From assembly GCA_016779205.1 (NCBI GenBank), contig JADHOC010000007.1:122138-186137 (forward strand): a stretch of 64,000 nt of DNA, in the 5' to 3' direction. Both the position numbers and the translations under genes were made by a program. How positions within the stretch are numbered: position 1 is the first letter of the stretch; each line of letters starts with the position of its first letter. Positions 18,467 to 27,986 of the stretch are shown here, one piece after another. The DNA comes from Planctomycetota bacterium. GTDB lineage: Bacteria; Planctomycetota; UBA1135; GCA-002686595. A model generated the notes under the pieces. It saw only the letters and a program-made list of their open reading frames with translations, ran no database searches and had not been told where the DNA came from.

Positions 18467-19894
18467 TCAGAGGATCGGGGCGAACAGCCGCGCGAACCGG
18501 GCCAGGAGCCGGAAGTGGAAGGGCTGGCGCCCGAAGTCGCCGAGCTGCACCTCCTTCGCGCCGGAGAAGTCGGCGGCGAGCATGGCCTGGACGTCCGCGG
18601 CGAAGGCAGCGCCCTCCACCAGCGCTCCCAGCTCGAAGTTGAGCCGCATGGAACGATTGTCCAGGTTGGCGCTCCCCACGAGGGAGAGGTCGGAGTCCAC
18701 CAGCAGCACCTTCTGATGGCAGAAGCCAGCGGTGTACTGGAAGAGCCGGCACCCGCTCTCGAGGACCTCGTCGAAGTAGCTCCACCCGGCGAAGTACGTT
18801 GCGGCGTGGTCGCCGACCTCGGGGACGAGGATGCGGACGTCCACCCCGCGGAGCGCCGCGAGCTGGAGGGCCGAGGTGACCTGCTGGTCGAAGACGAAGT
18901 AGGGCGTCGCGATCCAGAGGCGGTCCTGGGCCCGGTGGATCAGGCCGACGAAGAGCAGGCTGCAGGACTCCATCGGGTCCGCTGGCCCGGTGGGGACGAT
19001 GAGCACGGACTGGTCGCCGCCTTCACCATCCGCCATTGGATCCCAGGACCAGTCCGGCAGCTCTGCGGTGGCCCAATGCCAGTCCTCGAGGAACGACAGC
19101 TGGACGCCGAGCGCGGCGGGCCCGGAGATTCGAATGAAGGTGTCCCGCCAGGGGGAGAGCTTGGGGTCGGCCCCGAGATACTCGTCCCCGACGTTGAGTC
19201 CCCCGGTGAAGGCCACCTTCCCGTCGACGACGACGGCCTTGCGGTGGTTCCTGAAGTTGAGCTGGAGGCGGTGGCTGCGGCTCGCGGTCGCGAACGCGTT
19301 CATCTCGGCGCCCGCCCGCCGGAGGCGCATGAGGTACGCGGAGCTCAGGGTCGCGGAGCCGATCCCGTCGTAGAGGAAGTAGACCCTCACGCCCCGCTGG
19401 AGTGCGGCGGTCAGCGAGGCCTCGAGGCGCCGACCGATCTGGTCATCGCGGACGATGTAGAACTGGACGAGGACGTACTGAGCGGCCGCGTCAATCTCCT
19501 CGAGGATGGCCTCGAACGTCCGGTCCCCGTCCACCAGGAGCTCGACCCGGTTGTGGCTCAGGAACGGGAGGCGGACGAGCCGCTCCAGGGCGACGAGCAG
19601 CGCCGGTCGTTCGGGGGCGTCGACGAAGTAGCGCTCTCCGGACTCACGGAGGGCTTCCACCACGGGATCGAACACGGCGTTGCCTTCAAGGCGGGCGCCA
19701 CGGTAGCCCTCGTAGCGGCGGGGCCCGAAGATCCAGTACAGGGGGACCGCGAGGGGCGGGACCGACACCAGGAAGAAGAGCCAGGCCACGGCGCCCTGGG
19801 GCGTGCGACCCTGCAGCAGGACGTGGACCGCGGAGGCGATCCCGATCAGCTCCACGAGCAGGTAGAGCAGGCCAGCGAGTGTCCAGTCGAACAT
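18467..19894 (-). CDS. cls: Cardiolipin synthase
   Basis: The 475-residue protein has two N-terminal membrane helices (residues about 5-27 and 36-56) followed by two phospholipase D modules. Both HKD motifs are intact: His217-Lys219-Asp224 (NHRKAVVVDGKVAFTGG) and His393-Lys395-Asp400 (CHQKVLLVDSDLSLVGSAN). Length and layout match bacterial ClsA, which joins two phosphatidylglycerols into cardiolipin and glycerol at the inner membrane. The start is the ATG at 19892-19894. It is divergent from the YdjY gene with 144 bases between them. Confidence 0.93.
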   Translation of the reverse strand: MFDWTLAGLLYLLVELIGIASAVHVLLQGRTPQGAVAWLFFLVSVPPLAVPLYWIFGPRRYEGYRGARLEGNAVFDPVVEALRESGERYFVDAPERPALLVALERLVRLPFLSHNRVELLVDGDRTFEAILEEIDAAAQYVLVQFYIVRDDQIGRRLEASLTAALQRGVRVYFLYDGIGSATLSSAYLMRLRRAGAEMNAFATASRSHRLQLNFRNHRKAVVVDGKVAFTGGLNVGDEYLGADPKLSPWRDTFIRISGPAALGVQLSFLEDWHWATAELPDWSWDPMADGEGGDQSVLIVPTGPADPMESCSLLFVGLIHRAQDRLWIATPYFVFDQQVTSALQLAALRGVDVRILVPEVGDHAATYFAGWSYFDEVLESGCRLFQYTAGFCHQKVLLVDSDLSLVGSANLDNRSMRLNFELGALVEGAAFAADVQAMLAADFSGAKEVQLGDFGRQPFHFRLLARFARLFAPIL

Positions 19895-20038
19895 GATCCA
19901 GGGGACTGCCCCCTGGCCGAGGGTACCCTCGGCGCGCCCTCGACCCAGAGGATTCGCTGAACCAGCCCGAATGGACTACGTTCCTGGGGCCTCGGGCCGC
20001 AGCCGCCCCCGACCGCAGCCGCGCCGGTCCCGTTCTCC

Positions 20039-20998
20039 ATGATCCAAGCCATCAAGTCCCCCGCCCTCGCGCTCTCGTTGCTCACCGCTGGGTTCGTGTC
20101 CTTGCACGGGCCGTCCTCGGGCGAGGCGGTCGCCCTCGCCCCCGAGGCGCCGTCCCAGGAGACGGGCGCAGGTGACGCCGGCCCGCCGCTGCCGCCGCAG
20201 GAGCCGGCGGGGACCCAGGACGGAGCGGAGGCCCAGGCTCAGCTGGCCAGCGCATTCCGGGAGATGGGGATCCAGTTCTCCACGGAGGCCAAGGCCCTCG
20301 GCTTCAGCGCGCGGGTGGAGATCCTGAACGAGTTGCTCGAGTACCTGCTCACGACGACCCAGGGGGCGTCGCACGAGACGCTGTTCATGACCGACGTGAG
20401 CCCCGACGGCCTCACCGCCGCGATGCTGGCCCTCGGGGTGAGCCAGGGCAGCAACGTGAAGTACGTGGCCAAGGACCCGCCGCCGACCCGGGAGGAGGTG
20501 CGCAGCGGTGTGCGTACCCACGACGTCGTCGCGCCCACCGGCGGTGAGACCTACCTCTACGCGGCCTGGCGTGAGGCCGCCGGAGCCAGGGATCCCAGGA
20601 CGGGTGAGTTCCCGTCGGAGACGCTCCACTTTCATCGCATGGAGGACCTGCTCCTCGACCTGGTGCGAGGGCGCTCCATGCGGAGGCACCCGTGGACCTG
20701 GATCGGCTCTCGGATGATCCAGGACCCCAGCAACGGCGGCGGAGAGGTGCTCGCGGCGACGTCGATGGGCAACCTCATCAACGTGGCCTTCTTCTCCCAG
20801 GGGGACACCCTCATCACCGCGGCGCTCCCCGAGTGCGTCGTGCAGACGGGCTGGCGCCCCAACGTGTGGCTCCTCCCGGACCGCGGCTCGGAGGTCCTCT
20901 TCATCATGTCCACGGCCGAGCTGGACGGGCTGCCGTCGGACCTGCTCCCCTCGGTCCCCTTCGTCCCGGAGCCCGTGGGGGAGCCGGCTCCCCGCTGA
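20039..20998 (+). CDS. YdjY-domain protein, exported
   Basis: The 319-residue protein has a signal peptide (residues 1-22), a Pro/Glu-rich linker and a YdjY-type domain: GFSARVEILNELLEYLL, then GASHETLFMTDVSPDGLTAA and MLALGVSQGSNVKY around residues 85-145. It continues with ETYLYAAWRE and WTWIGSRMIQDPSNGGGEVL. YdjY domains are common in Planctomycetota and have no established biochemical role. Its TGA stop overlaps the ATG of the next gene (TGATG at 20996-21000), so the two are translationally coupled. Confidence 0.8.
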   Translation: MIQAIKSPALALSLLTAGFVSLHGPSSGEAVALAPEAPSQETGAGDAGPPLPPQEPAGTQDGAEAQAQLASAFREMGIQFSTEAKALGFSARVEILNELLEYLLTTTQGASHETLFMTDVSPDGLTAAMLALGVSQGSNVKYVAKDPPPTREEVRSGVRTHDVVAPTGGETYLYAAWREAAGARDPRTGEFPSETLHFHRMEDLLLDLVRGRSMRRHPWTWIGSRMIQDPSNGGGEVLAATSMGNLINVAFFSQGDTLITAALPECVVQTGWRPNVWLLPDRGSEVLFIMSTAELDGLPSDLLPSVPFVPEPVGEPAPR

Positions 20999-22158
20999 TG
21001 GCGGCCTCGCGAGCGGCCCGGCTCCCGGTGAGCGACGCCCCCGCCCTGGACGCGGTGGCTCAGTTGAATCGGACCGTGGCCTCCCGGGCGCGGCAGGGGT
21101 ACACGGCCCAGGGGCTCTGCGCGGCCATCGCCGCGGCTGCGCTGGCGATCTCGCTCGCGGCGCTGGGGGGCGAGGAGGTCGGGCGTGTGGACCTCCTCGG
21201 GCTGGCGGCGTTCGTCGGGGTGCTGACCCTCCTCATGTGGCGACGCGCCAACCTGCGATCGGACGAGGTGGTGGCGCGCCGCGTGGACGACGAGCTCGGG
21301 CTGCGCGGCGCCTACCTCGCGGCCTTCGAGGCCGGCCGTGCTGACGCGCCCTCCGTGATGTCGGAGCTGGGGGCGGAGCGGGTGCTCGGCAAGGTCCGCC
21401 GCAGGGACGTGATGGAGGCCGCGACGCCCCACACCGTGGGCTTCGCGGCGCTTCCCTTCGGAGCGGTGGCGTTGCTCGTGGTATGCGTCGGCGTCGGGGA
21501 GTCGTCCAGTCGGTCGGGCCAGGGCGAGCGGGCCCGCTCGTTCGCGCTCTCGACGGACCTCACCGCCCTGGCGAGGGACGGGGCCGAGAGGATGGATGAC
21601 GCGGCACGCGAGGGCCTGGAGCGCGCCGCGGCCGCTGCCGCCGGCGCCGCCGCCGGGAGGGGACGAGAGGAGATGCGTGAGGTGGCCGAGGAGCTGGAGG
21701 CGCTGGCGCTCGAGGCGCCGCCGGGCTCCGAGTTGGCCGAGGCTCTCTCTCGCGCGGCGGCGACCGCGGAGTCCATGTCCCTCGATGCCGAGGAGGAGGC
21801 GCGGGGCCTCGACCCGGAGAGGCAAGGGGCCGAGCGAGCCGACTCGACGGGGCAGGGGGCATCCAACGAGAGAGGGCGCGGGGCGGAGGGAGCCGGAGAC
21901 GGGGGGCCCGCCAGGCGCTCCGAGGAGCCGGGCGCCGCGGGTGCCGACGGCTCCGGGCCTCTGGATCCGACGGACTCCGAGCCCGTCGCCCAGACGGAGT
22001 CCCTGGCGGGCGAGGCGCCGTCTGGGGGCCCGGCCGTGGAGTCGGCCACCCGGACCGTCCTCGAGCTGAACTGGTGGGAACCCAGGGACGATGGGCTCGT
22101 CTCGCGGTGGGTCGCACTTCAGCGCGCCGCCAGCACGCAGGGCCAGGGCGGGCAATGA
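20998..22158 (+). CDS. Membrane protein of unknown function, coupled to YdjY gene
   Basis: I do not recognise a family for these 386 residues. Two membrane helices lie near residues 32-52 (AAIAAAALAISLAAL) and 58-78 (LLGLAAFVGVLTLLMW), and a third near 145-165 (LPFGAVALLVVCVGVG). The rest is a long Ala/Glu/Arg-rich segment (residues about 190-260), probably coiled coil, then a low-complexity Gly/Glu/Ser tail. The topology suggests a short cytoplasmic start, a helical region between helices two and three (RRVDDELGLRGAYLAAFE), and a long extension. Translational coupling to the YdjY-domain protein suggests they act together. Confidence 0.65.
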   Translation: MAASRAARLPVSDAPALDAVAQLNRTVASRARQGYTAQGLCAAIAAAALAISLAALGGEEVGRVDLLGLAAFVGVLTLLMWRRANLRSDEVVARRVDDELGLRGAYLAAFEAGRADAPSVMSELGAERVLGKVRRRDVMEAATPHTVGFAALPFGAVALLVVCVGVGESSSRSGQGERARSFALSTDLTALARDGAERMDDAAREGLERAAAAAAGAAAGRGREEMREVAEELEALALEAPPGSELAEALSRAAATAESMSLDAEEEARGLDPERQGAERADSTGQGASNERGRGAEGAGDGGPARRSEEPGAAGADGSGPLDPTDSEPVAQTESLAGEAPSGGPAVESATRTVLELNWWEPRDDGLVSRWVALQRAASTQGQGGQ

Positions 22159-22296
22159 TCCTGCAAATGCGCGTCCAGGAGGGGACGCCGGGCTGCACTT
22201 CGTCCACAATCTTCCGCCCGATCGCTCGGACCCTGGTCCGGAGCTCGCCGGGCCGCCTGCGCCTCCCTATCGCTTGGACCCCTCGCTGACACCGAC

Positions 22297-23523
22297 GTGA
22301 CCGACTCGACTGCTGCCCCTGGACGTACAGGCCTATGGCTCGTCGGCGCGCGCGGAGCGATCTCCACCTGTGTGGCCTACGGGGTCGCGGGGCTGCGGCA
22401 CGGGCTCGTGTCCACGGTCGGGTTGCCGACCGAGCTGCCGCCGCTCGACGGGCTGCCGCTCGTGGGCTTCGAGGACCTTGTCCTCGGCGGGCACGACGTC
22501 TGCCTCCGCGACCTCTCCTCGTCCGCCGGAGAGCTGGTACGGGCCGGGATCCTCTCCCCGGAGCTAGTGACCGCCGCGAGCGCCGAGGCCGCCGCCTTCG
22601 AGGCCGCCATCCGGCCGGGGGTCCTCGACGCCGCGGACACGGGCTTCGCAGACCTCGACTCCCGCGCCGCGGACCTCGGGAGCCTGCCGCCCCGGGACCA
22701 GATCGCCCGGCTCGTCGGAGACCTCGAGGAGTTCTCCGGGGATCACGACCTGGCGCGAACGGTGGTCGTCCACGTGGCGAGCACGGAGGCAGAGTTCGCT
22801 TCCCAGGCGGCCTGGGACTCTCTCGAGGCCCTGGAGGCGGCCCTCGACGCGGGAGTCGCCCAGCCAGCGTCGGTCATCTACGCCTACGCTGCGATCTCCT
22901 CGGGCCGGCCCTTCGTCAACTTCACGCCGAGCATCGGCGCGGGGATCCCCGCGCTGCTGGAGCTGGCGGAGAAGGAGGGAGTGCCCGTGGCGGGGAACGA
23001 CGGGAAGACCGGCGAGACGCTCCTGAAGACGGCGCTCGCGCCCATGTTCAAGGCGCGGGCCCTCAACGTGCTCGCGTGGCAGGGCTACAACATGCTCGGC
23101 AACCGAGACGGTGAGGTCCTCAAGGAGCCGGCCCACAAGGCGAAGAAGCTGAAGACCAAGGACGAGGCGCTCCGCTCGATCCTGGAGGGCAGCTCGCCTG
23201 AGCTCTCGACCCAGGTGGGCATCGACTACGTGCCGTCCCTGGGGGACTGGAAGACCGCGATGGACTTCGTCCACTTCGAGGGCTTCCTCGGGGCGAAGAT
23301 GTCGCTCCAGTTCACCTGGTCAGGGTGCGACTCCGCGCTCGCGGCGCCCCTCATCATCGACCTCGCGCGCCTCGCCGAGCTCGCGAACCGCCGGGGCGAG
23401 TCCGGCGCCCTCGAACACCTCGCGGGCTACTTCAAGGCCCCGCTCGGGGATGACGTGGACCACGACTTCCACCGCCAGATGGAGCTCCTCCATCGTTACG
23501 CCAACGACATCGAACAACGATGA
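22297..23523 (+). CDS. ino1: Myo-inositol-1-phosphate synthase
   Basis: The 408-residue protein matches inositol-3-phosphate synthase, which converts glucose 6-phosphate to myo-inositol 1-phosphate with NAD. Diagnostic parts are an N-terminal dinucleotide fold (LWLVGARGAISTCVAYG), VNFTPSIGA, the lysine-bearing VAGNDGKTGETLLKT near residue 230, and the GYNMLGNRDG segment. It could supply inositol phospholipids or soluble inositols. The start is a GTG at 22297. The TGA stop overlaps the ATG of the M3 peptidase gene by four bases. Confidence 0.92.
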   Translation: MTDSTAAPGRTGLWLVGARGAISTCVAYGVAGLRHGLVSTVGLPTELPPLDGLPLVGFEDLVLGGHDVCLRDLSSSAGELVRAGILSPELVTAASAEAAAFEAAIRPGVLDAADTGFADLDSRAADLGSLPPRDQIARLVGDLEEFSGDHDLARTVVVHVASTEAEFASQAAWDSLEALEAALDAGVAQPASVIYAYAAISSGRPFVNFTPSIGAGIPALLELAEKEGVPVAGNDGKTGETLLKTALAPMFKARALNVLAWQGYNMLGNRDGEVLKEPAHKAKKLKTKDEALRSILEGSSPELSTQVGIDYVPSLGDWKTAMDFVHFEGFLGAKMSLQFTWSGCDSALAAPLIIDLARLAELANRRGESGALEHLAGYFKAPLGDDVDHDFHRQMELLHRYANDIEQR

Positions 23524-25439
23524 CCCTGCACGACGCCGCCTCCTTCTCTGCCCTCGTCGATCAGCAACTTGATGCCGCCCAGCGAGGGCTGGACGCGCTG
23601 CTTGAGCTGCCCTCGGGTGCCACCGCCGAGGAGGTCTCGTCGACCTTCGACGGGATCGGGAAGGAGATCGGTGAGGTCTCCGGGCTCTCGGAGCTGTTCT
23701 CCGCCGTGCACCCCGATGAGGCGGTCCGCGAGGCTGCGGAGGTCGCGAGCCAGCGAGTCTCGGCCTTCGTGACCGAGCTCAACCTCCACCGCGGCGCCTA
23801 CGAGCGCTTCGCCAACCTCGACCTCGAGGGTGAGCTCTCCGCCGACGTGCGCCGTTACGTGGAGCACGCCCTGCGGGACTACCGGAGGAGCGGCGTGGAC
23901 AAGGATGACGCGACCCGCGAGCGGGTTCGCCTCCTCCAGGAGGAGTTGATCCACATCGGGCAGGAGTTCGACCGGAACATCATGACCGGTGGGCGGTCGC
24001 TGCGCCTCGACGAGGGGCATGGCGCCCTCGCGGGGCTGCCCGCGGACTTCCTCGCTGCTCACCCCGAGGACGCTGATGGTTCGGTCACCCTGACCACCGA
24101 CCCGACCGATTTCCTCCCGGTCATGCTCTACGCGGAGCGCGACGATGTCCGCCGCGACCTGCACCGGGAGTTCAACCTGCGGGCGTTCCCTGAGAACGTC
24201 GACGTGCTGAACCGGCTCCTGGCGAAGCGCCACGAGCTGGCCAACACGCTGGGGTACGACCACTGGGCGCACTGGGCGTGCGAGGACAAGATGGTCGGTA
24301 CGGCCGAGGCTGCTCGGGAGTTCGCCCAGCGCGTCTCCGACCGCGCCCGGCCGGTGGGGGAGTCCGAATTCGGTGACCTCCTGGCTGAGCTGCGGACCAT
24401 CGACCCGGCGGCGGAGCGGGTGGAGGCGTGGCAGTCGAGGTACCTCGCCGAGCGGGTCAAGCGTCGCAAGCACAGCTTCGACTCCCAGTCCGTCCGACCC
24501 TACTTCGCCTACGCCAAGGTGCGAGATGGGATCCTGGCCACCACCGAGACGCTCTTCGGTGTACGCATCGAGCGGTCCGAGTCGGGCTCGCCCTGGCACG
24601 AGGCCGTGGAGTGCTTCGATGTGTTCGAGGGCGACCGTGTTGTCTCGCGCTTCTACCTGGACATGTTCCCGCGCGAGGGGAAGTTCAAGCACGCCGCGAT
24701 GTTCCAGATGCGCAGCGGTGTGAGCGGGGGAGCGATCCCCGAGGCCGCGCTGGTGTGCAACTTCCCCGGTCCCACGGAGAGCGATCCCGCGCTCCTGCTG
24801 CACGATCAGGTGACGACGTTCTTCCACGAGGTCGGGCACCTTCTCCACCACCTGTTCTCGATCCACCGCTTCCACGGCTTCGCGGGGATCGCCTGCGAGT
24901 GGGACTTCGTCGAGGTGCCCTCCCAGCTCTACGAGGAGTGGGCCTGGAGCGCCGGCGTGCTCCAGAAGTTCGCGACGCACCATGAGACCGGGGAGCCGAT
25001 CCCCGTGGAGCTGGTCGCGAGGCTTCGCGCCGCGGAGGAGTACGGCAAGGGCATGAACGTCATGGGGCAGATGCTCTACGCCCTGTTCGCCCTGACCCTC
25101 TACGACCGTGACCCGGCAGGCGTGGACCCCGGGGAGCTCCTCGGAGACCTGCAGAAGGAGCTGACGTTCTTCGAGAAGGTCCCTGGGACGGCCATGCAGT
25201 GCGCCTTCGGGCACCTGCACGGGTACTCCTCGAACTACTACACGTACATGTGGTCGCTGGTGATCTCCAAGGACTTCGCCAGCGTCTTCGGCGACGACCT
25301 GATGAGCGCCGAGAAGGCCCAGAGGTACCGGGAGACCGTGCTGGGCCAGGGCGGCTCGGACGACGCAGGGGTGATGGCGGCGGCCTTCCTGGGCCGCGAG
25401 ACCTCCTTCGACGCCTGGGAATCCTGGCTTCAGGCCTGA
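23520..25439 (+). CDS. M3 family (thimet oligopeptidase-like) zinc peptidase
   Basis: The 639-residue protein is a full-length M3 metallopeptidase related to oligopeptidase A/PrlC and thimet oligopeptidase. The zinc motif is His436-Glu437-Val438-Gly439-His440, followed about 25 residues later by the third ligand region CEWDFVEVPSQLYEEW. Other family segments are FYLDMFPREGKFKHAAMFQ and FGHLHGYSSNYYTYMWS near the C-terminus. There is no signal peptide, so it acts in the cytoplasm on short peptides. The ATG at 23520 overlaps the ino1 stop. I see no metabolic reason for the pairing with ino1. Confidence 0.93.
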   Translation: MTLHDAASFSALVDQQLDAAQRGLDALLELPSGATAEEVSSTFDGIGKEIGEVSGLSELFSAVHPDEAVREAAEVASQRVSAFVTELNLHRGAYERFANLDLEGELSADVRRYVEHALRDYRRSGVDKDDATRERVRLLQEELIHIGQEFDRNIMTGGRSLRLDEGHGALAGLPADFLAAHPEDADGSVTLTTDPTDFLPVMLYAERDDVRRDLHREFNLRAFPENVDVLNRLLAKRHELANTLGYDHWAHWACEDKMVGTAEAAREFAQRVSDRARPVGESEFGDLLAELRTIDPAAERVEAWQSRYLAERVKRRKHSFDSQSVRPYFAYAKVRDGILATTETLFGVRIERSESGSPWHEAVECFDVFEGDRVVSRFYLDMFPREGKFKHAAMFQMRSGVSGGAIPEAALVCNFPGPTESDPALLLHDQVTTFFHEVGHLLHHLFSIHRFHGFAGIACEWDFVEVPSQLYEEWAWSAGVLQKFATHHETGEPIPVELVARLRAAEEYGKGMNVMGQMLYALFALTLYDRDPAGVDPGELLGDLQKELTFFEKVPGTAMQCAFGHLHGYSSNYYTYMWSLVISKDFASVFGDDLMSAEKAQRYRETVLGQGGSDDAGVMAAAFLGRETSFDAWESWLQA

Positions 25440-25635
25440 GCCTCCCCCCGGCGCCCAGCCCAGCCGGGCCAAGTTCTCGTCCCGACTCTCGGTACTGGGA
25501 TCGGCCCTAAGTTGCGGCTGAGTGTGGCTTTGTGTCGCAATGGGGGCTGCCGCGGAGGAGCTTTGCCACAGGGCTCGCAAGAAAATGAGGCACCTGAGCG
25601 TCTCCAGACGCATACCTCCGTCGAACACCACCGGC

Positions 25636-25980
25636 ATGAGTCTCCCCACCCCCAGCACCTTCCCCTCGTCGGCGACCGTCGAGACACGCGACAGCGGCAC
25701 TCGGCTGCTCGCCGTGGTGGGACTCGTGCTGCTGGGAACCGTGCTGACGGTGAAGGCCTTCCTGGAGAGCGGCTCTGTGGTCGAGGCGGCGGGCCCGACG
25801 TCGGTCGAACAGCCCGCGCCCAAGTACATCCCGGACCTGGAGCTCTATCGCACCACCTCCTCCCTGTGGGGTGGATCCAGCACCGGCGCCCCCCAGCCCT
25901 CCGGGCGGGCCGCAACTGGCGGCCTCGGGCTCCGGCGCGTGCAGGCCCCTGGGCTCAGGGTTCCGGGCACCCGCGGCTGA
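25636..25980 (+). CDS. Small single-helix membrane protein, hypothetical
   Basis: The 114-residue frame from the ATG at 25636 has one clear membrane helix (LLAVVGLVLLGTVLTVKAFL, about residues 23-42), a Val/Glu-rich stretch and a Pro/Gly/Arg-rich tail. The frame extends upstream to 25522 but that part is not protein-like. No family is recognised. It sits between the M3 peptidase and the convergent hydrolase gene. The helix argues that it is real; the low-complexity tail argues caution. Confidence 0.45.
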   Translation: MSLPTPSTFPSSATVETRDSGTRLLAVVGLVLLGTVLTVKAFLESGSVVEAAGPTSVEQPAPKYIPDLELYRTTSSLWGGSSTGAPQPSGRAATGGLGLRRVQAPGLRVPGTRG

Positions 25981-26096
25981 GCCCCGGTCCCCCGTAGCAG
26001 GCCCCCCTTAGCCGGCCCGGCGAGACGGTCTCGCGGGCGCTGCACCCGGGGGACGCTTCGTCCGCCGCCCCTGGAGGAGAGAGCTCGGCTCACGCC

Positions 26097-26789
26097 TCAC
26101 AGGGCAGAGTCGGCCCACCCGGAGACGGCGCCTGCGATCTCCACGAGGACATCCTCAGGGGTACGGCCACTGCGCTTCAACACAGAGAACGAGTGGTCGC
26201 CAGCCTCGACGACGTGGAGGGTTTGGGCCCCGGCGAAGCGCTCGAGCGCTGGCCTGAGCAGGTCGAGGTCGGCGAGCGCATCCCGTGTGCCCTGCAGGAA
26301 CAGGGTTGGCACGGTGACGTCAGGGAAGTGCTCCACGCGCTGGCGCTCGGGCTTCCCAGGTGGATGGAGCGGGTAGCCCAGCAGGACGAGGCCGTCGAGC
26401 TCGGCACCGTCCGCCGCGAGCAGCGTCGAGATCCTGCCGCCGAGGGACTTCCCGCCGCCGATGAGGGGCAGGTCCGGGTAGCGCTCACGGGCGGCTCCGA
26501 GTGCGGCCTTGTGAACCGCCTCGAGCGCCGGGCGGCGTTCGGGGGGGCGTCTTCCCCCCGTGCGGGACATGATCTCGGCGTACGCGTAGTTGAAGCGGAG
26601 CACGGCGAACCTCGCGGTCTCCGCGATCCGAGCCGCGACCTCCTCCATGAACGCCGAGGTCATGGGGGCGCCTGAACCATGGGCCATGACGAAGGCCGCC
26701 CTCGGCGTGCCCTCGGGCAGGTCCCAGGACGCCGACACCTGGCGCACCCCCTGGTGGGGGACCGTGAGCATCAGGTCCTCCCGGGTCAC
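26097..26789 (-). CDS. Alpha/beta hydrolase, KANL3/Tex30-type
   Basis: The 230-residue protein has an alpha/beta-hydrolase fold of the KANL3/Tex30 group: FVMAHGSGAPMTSAFMEEV, FNYAYAEI, the nucleophile elbow GGGKSLGGR with Ser near residue 115, LFLQGTRDALAD with the likely Asp, and EAGDHSFSV with the likely His. The substrate is unknown. Its GTG start overlaps the stop of the upstream transporter gene by four bases (GTGA at 26786-26789), so both form one transcription unit. Confidence 0.83.
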   Translation of the reverse strand: MTREDLMLTVPHQGVRQVSASWDLPEGTPRAAFVMAHGSGAPMTSAFMEEVAARIAETARFAVLRFNYAYAEIMSRTGGRRPPERRPALEAVHKAALGAARERYPDLPLIGGGKSLGGRISTLLAADGAELDGLVLLGYPLHPPGKPERQRVEHFPDVTVPTLFLQGTRDALADLDLLRPALERFAGAQTLHVVEAGDHSFSVLKRSGRTPEDVLVEIAGAVSGWADSAL

Positions 26790-27895
26790 GGGGCGGCCTC
26801 CTCAACGAGGTCGCCGTCGCGGGACAGCAGGACGGCGATCCACCTGGTCGACGGGACATTGGCGAGGATCAGGAGGGCGATGTTCGTCATCGGGACGCAC
26901 AGGAAGGCGCCGGGCACGCCCCAGAGCATGCTCCATCCCACGAGGCCCGTGATCACGAGCAACGGGCTCATGTTCAGACGCCGACCCAGCAGGTTCGGCT
27001 CCACGAGGTTCGCCACAACGAGCTGGACGCTGGTGATCCCGAGGGCGACGAGGGCGAAGGGGCGGAGCGTGTCGAACTGGACCAGCGCGATGCTCGAGGG
27101 GAGCAGGGTGGCGATCAGGGAGCCGACGTTGGGGATGAAGTTCAGCCCGAAGATCAGCAGGGCCCAGAACTCCGCGAAGTCGAGGCCGACCGAGAGCATG
27201 ATCCCGTACGCGGGGAGCGCCGTGAGCACGCTGACCAGGGACTTCAGCCCGAGGTAGACGCTCACGTCGTGGTCGATCCGACGGAGGATGCCGAGGGCAT
27301 CCGCACGTCTGCCGGTGTCCTTGAAGATTCGCGCCATCTTGCGCTCGAAGAACGGCCGCTCGAGGAGGAGGAAGAAGAGGTAGACAAGGACCAGGGAGAG
27401 GTTGCCGACGGCGCTGGCGACCCCGGACGCCAGCTGCGTCGCGAGGCCTGCCACGTTGAGGTGCTTGAGGAAGCGGTCCGAGAGGTCCGTCGTGCCCGGA
27501 TCGACCTCGAGGCCCAGCACGTTGCTCTCGAACTGATTGACGAGGTCGGTGAGCCGCGCCTGATAGCCAGGGGCCGCCGCCGCGACGCCCCCCGCGTTCG
27601 CCGCCACGAGGTTGATGATGCTCGCGCCCACCAAGGTGAGGAACGTGGCGGAGAGGAACGTCGTCATGATCGGCGGTAGCCGGTGACCGCCGACGGTGAC
27701 CCTGCCCCAGAGACGGTCGAGGGCCTGGACGAGGATGAAGGCGAAGACCGCCAGGACCAGCGGGACGAGGAAGGCCTTCCCAACCACGATGAGCCAGCCT
27801 CCCAAGGCGACGGTGAGCAGCACGGCTGCCGTCTGAAGGGCGCCGCGCTGCGGGTCGTGGGGCATCATGACCCCAGGCTTAACCTCCGATCCCAT
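26786..27895 (-). CDS. AI-2E family transporter (PerM/YdiK type)
   Basis: The 369-residue protein has the layout of the AI-2 exporter family: paired N-terminal helices (GGWLIVVGKAFLVPLVLAVF), a central amphipathic region with VNQFESNVLGL, then four to five C-terminal helices including YGIMLSVGLDFAEFWALLIF, GLNFIPNVGSLIATLLPS and NLVEPNLLGRRLNMSPLLV. The P-N-V-G and E-P segments are conserved in the family. Known members export autoinducer-2 or act as sodium/proton antiporters, so the cargo is open. The start may instead be the ATG at 27868 (MMPHDP). It is divergent from the HAD hydrolase gene. Confidence 0.87.
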   Translation of the reverse strand: MGSEVKPGVMMPHDPQRGALQTAAVLLTVALGGWLIVVGKAFLVPLVLAVFAFILVQALDRLWGRVTVGGHRLPPIMTTFLSATFLTLVGASIINLVAANAGGVAAAAPGYQARLTDLVNQFESNVLGLEVDPGTTDLSDRFLKHLNVAGLATQLASGVASAVGNLSLVLVYLFFLLLERPFFERKMARIFKDTGRRADALGILRRIDHDVSVYLGLKSLVSVLTALPAYGIMLSVGLDFAEFWALLIFGLNFIPNVGSLIATLLPSSIALVQFDTLRPFALVALGITSVQLVVANLVEPNLLGRRLNMSPLLVITGLVGWSMLWGVPGAFLCVPMTNIALLILANVPSTRWIAVLLSRDGDLVEEAAP

Positions 27896-27986
27896 GGGTC
27901 GATCCTATCCAACTCGGACCCTGATCCAACGCCCCGTCCAGCCCCCGACCGCCTCCACCCGCCCACCGCATGCGAATTCTGGCTCG

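Noticed and set aside
23496..25829. Minus-strand frame of 777 codons opposite the M3 peptidase
   Set aside because: The opposite strand carries an intact HEVGH metallopeptidase; the antisense frame has no family features.
26020..26034. Palindrome GCGAGAC-G-GTCTCGC after the small membrane gene as a terminator
   Set aside because: The loop is only one base, so no stable hairpin forms, and no T-run follows.
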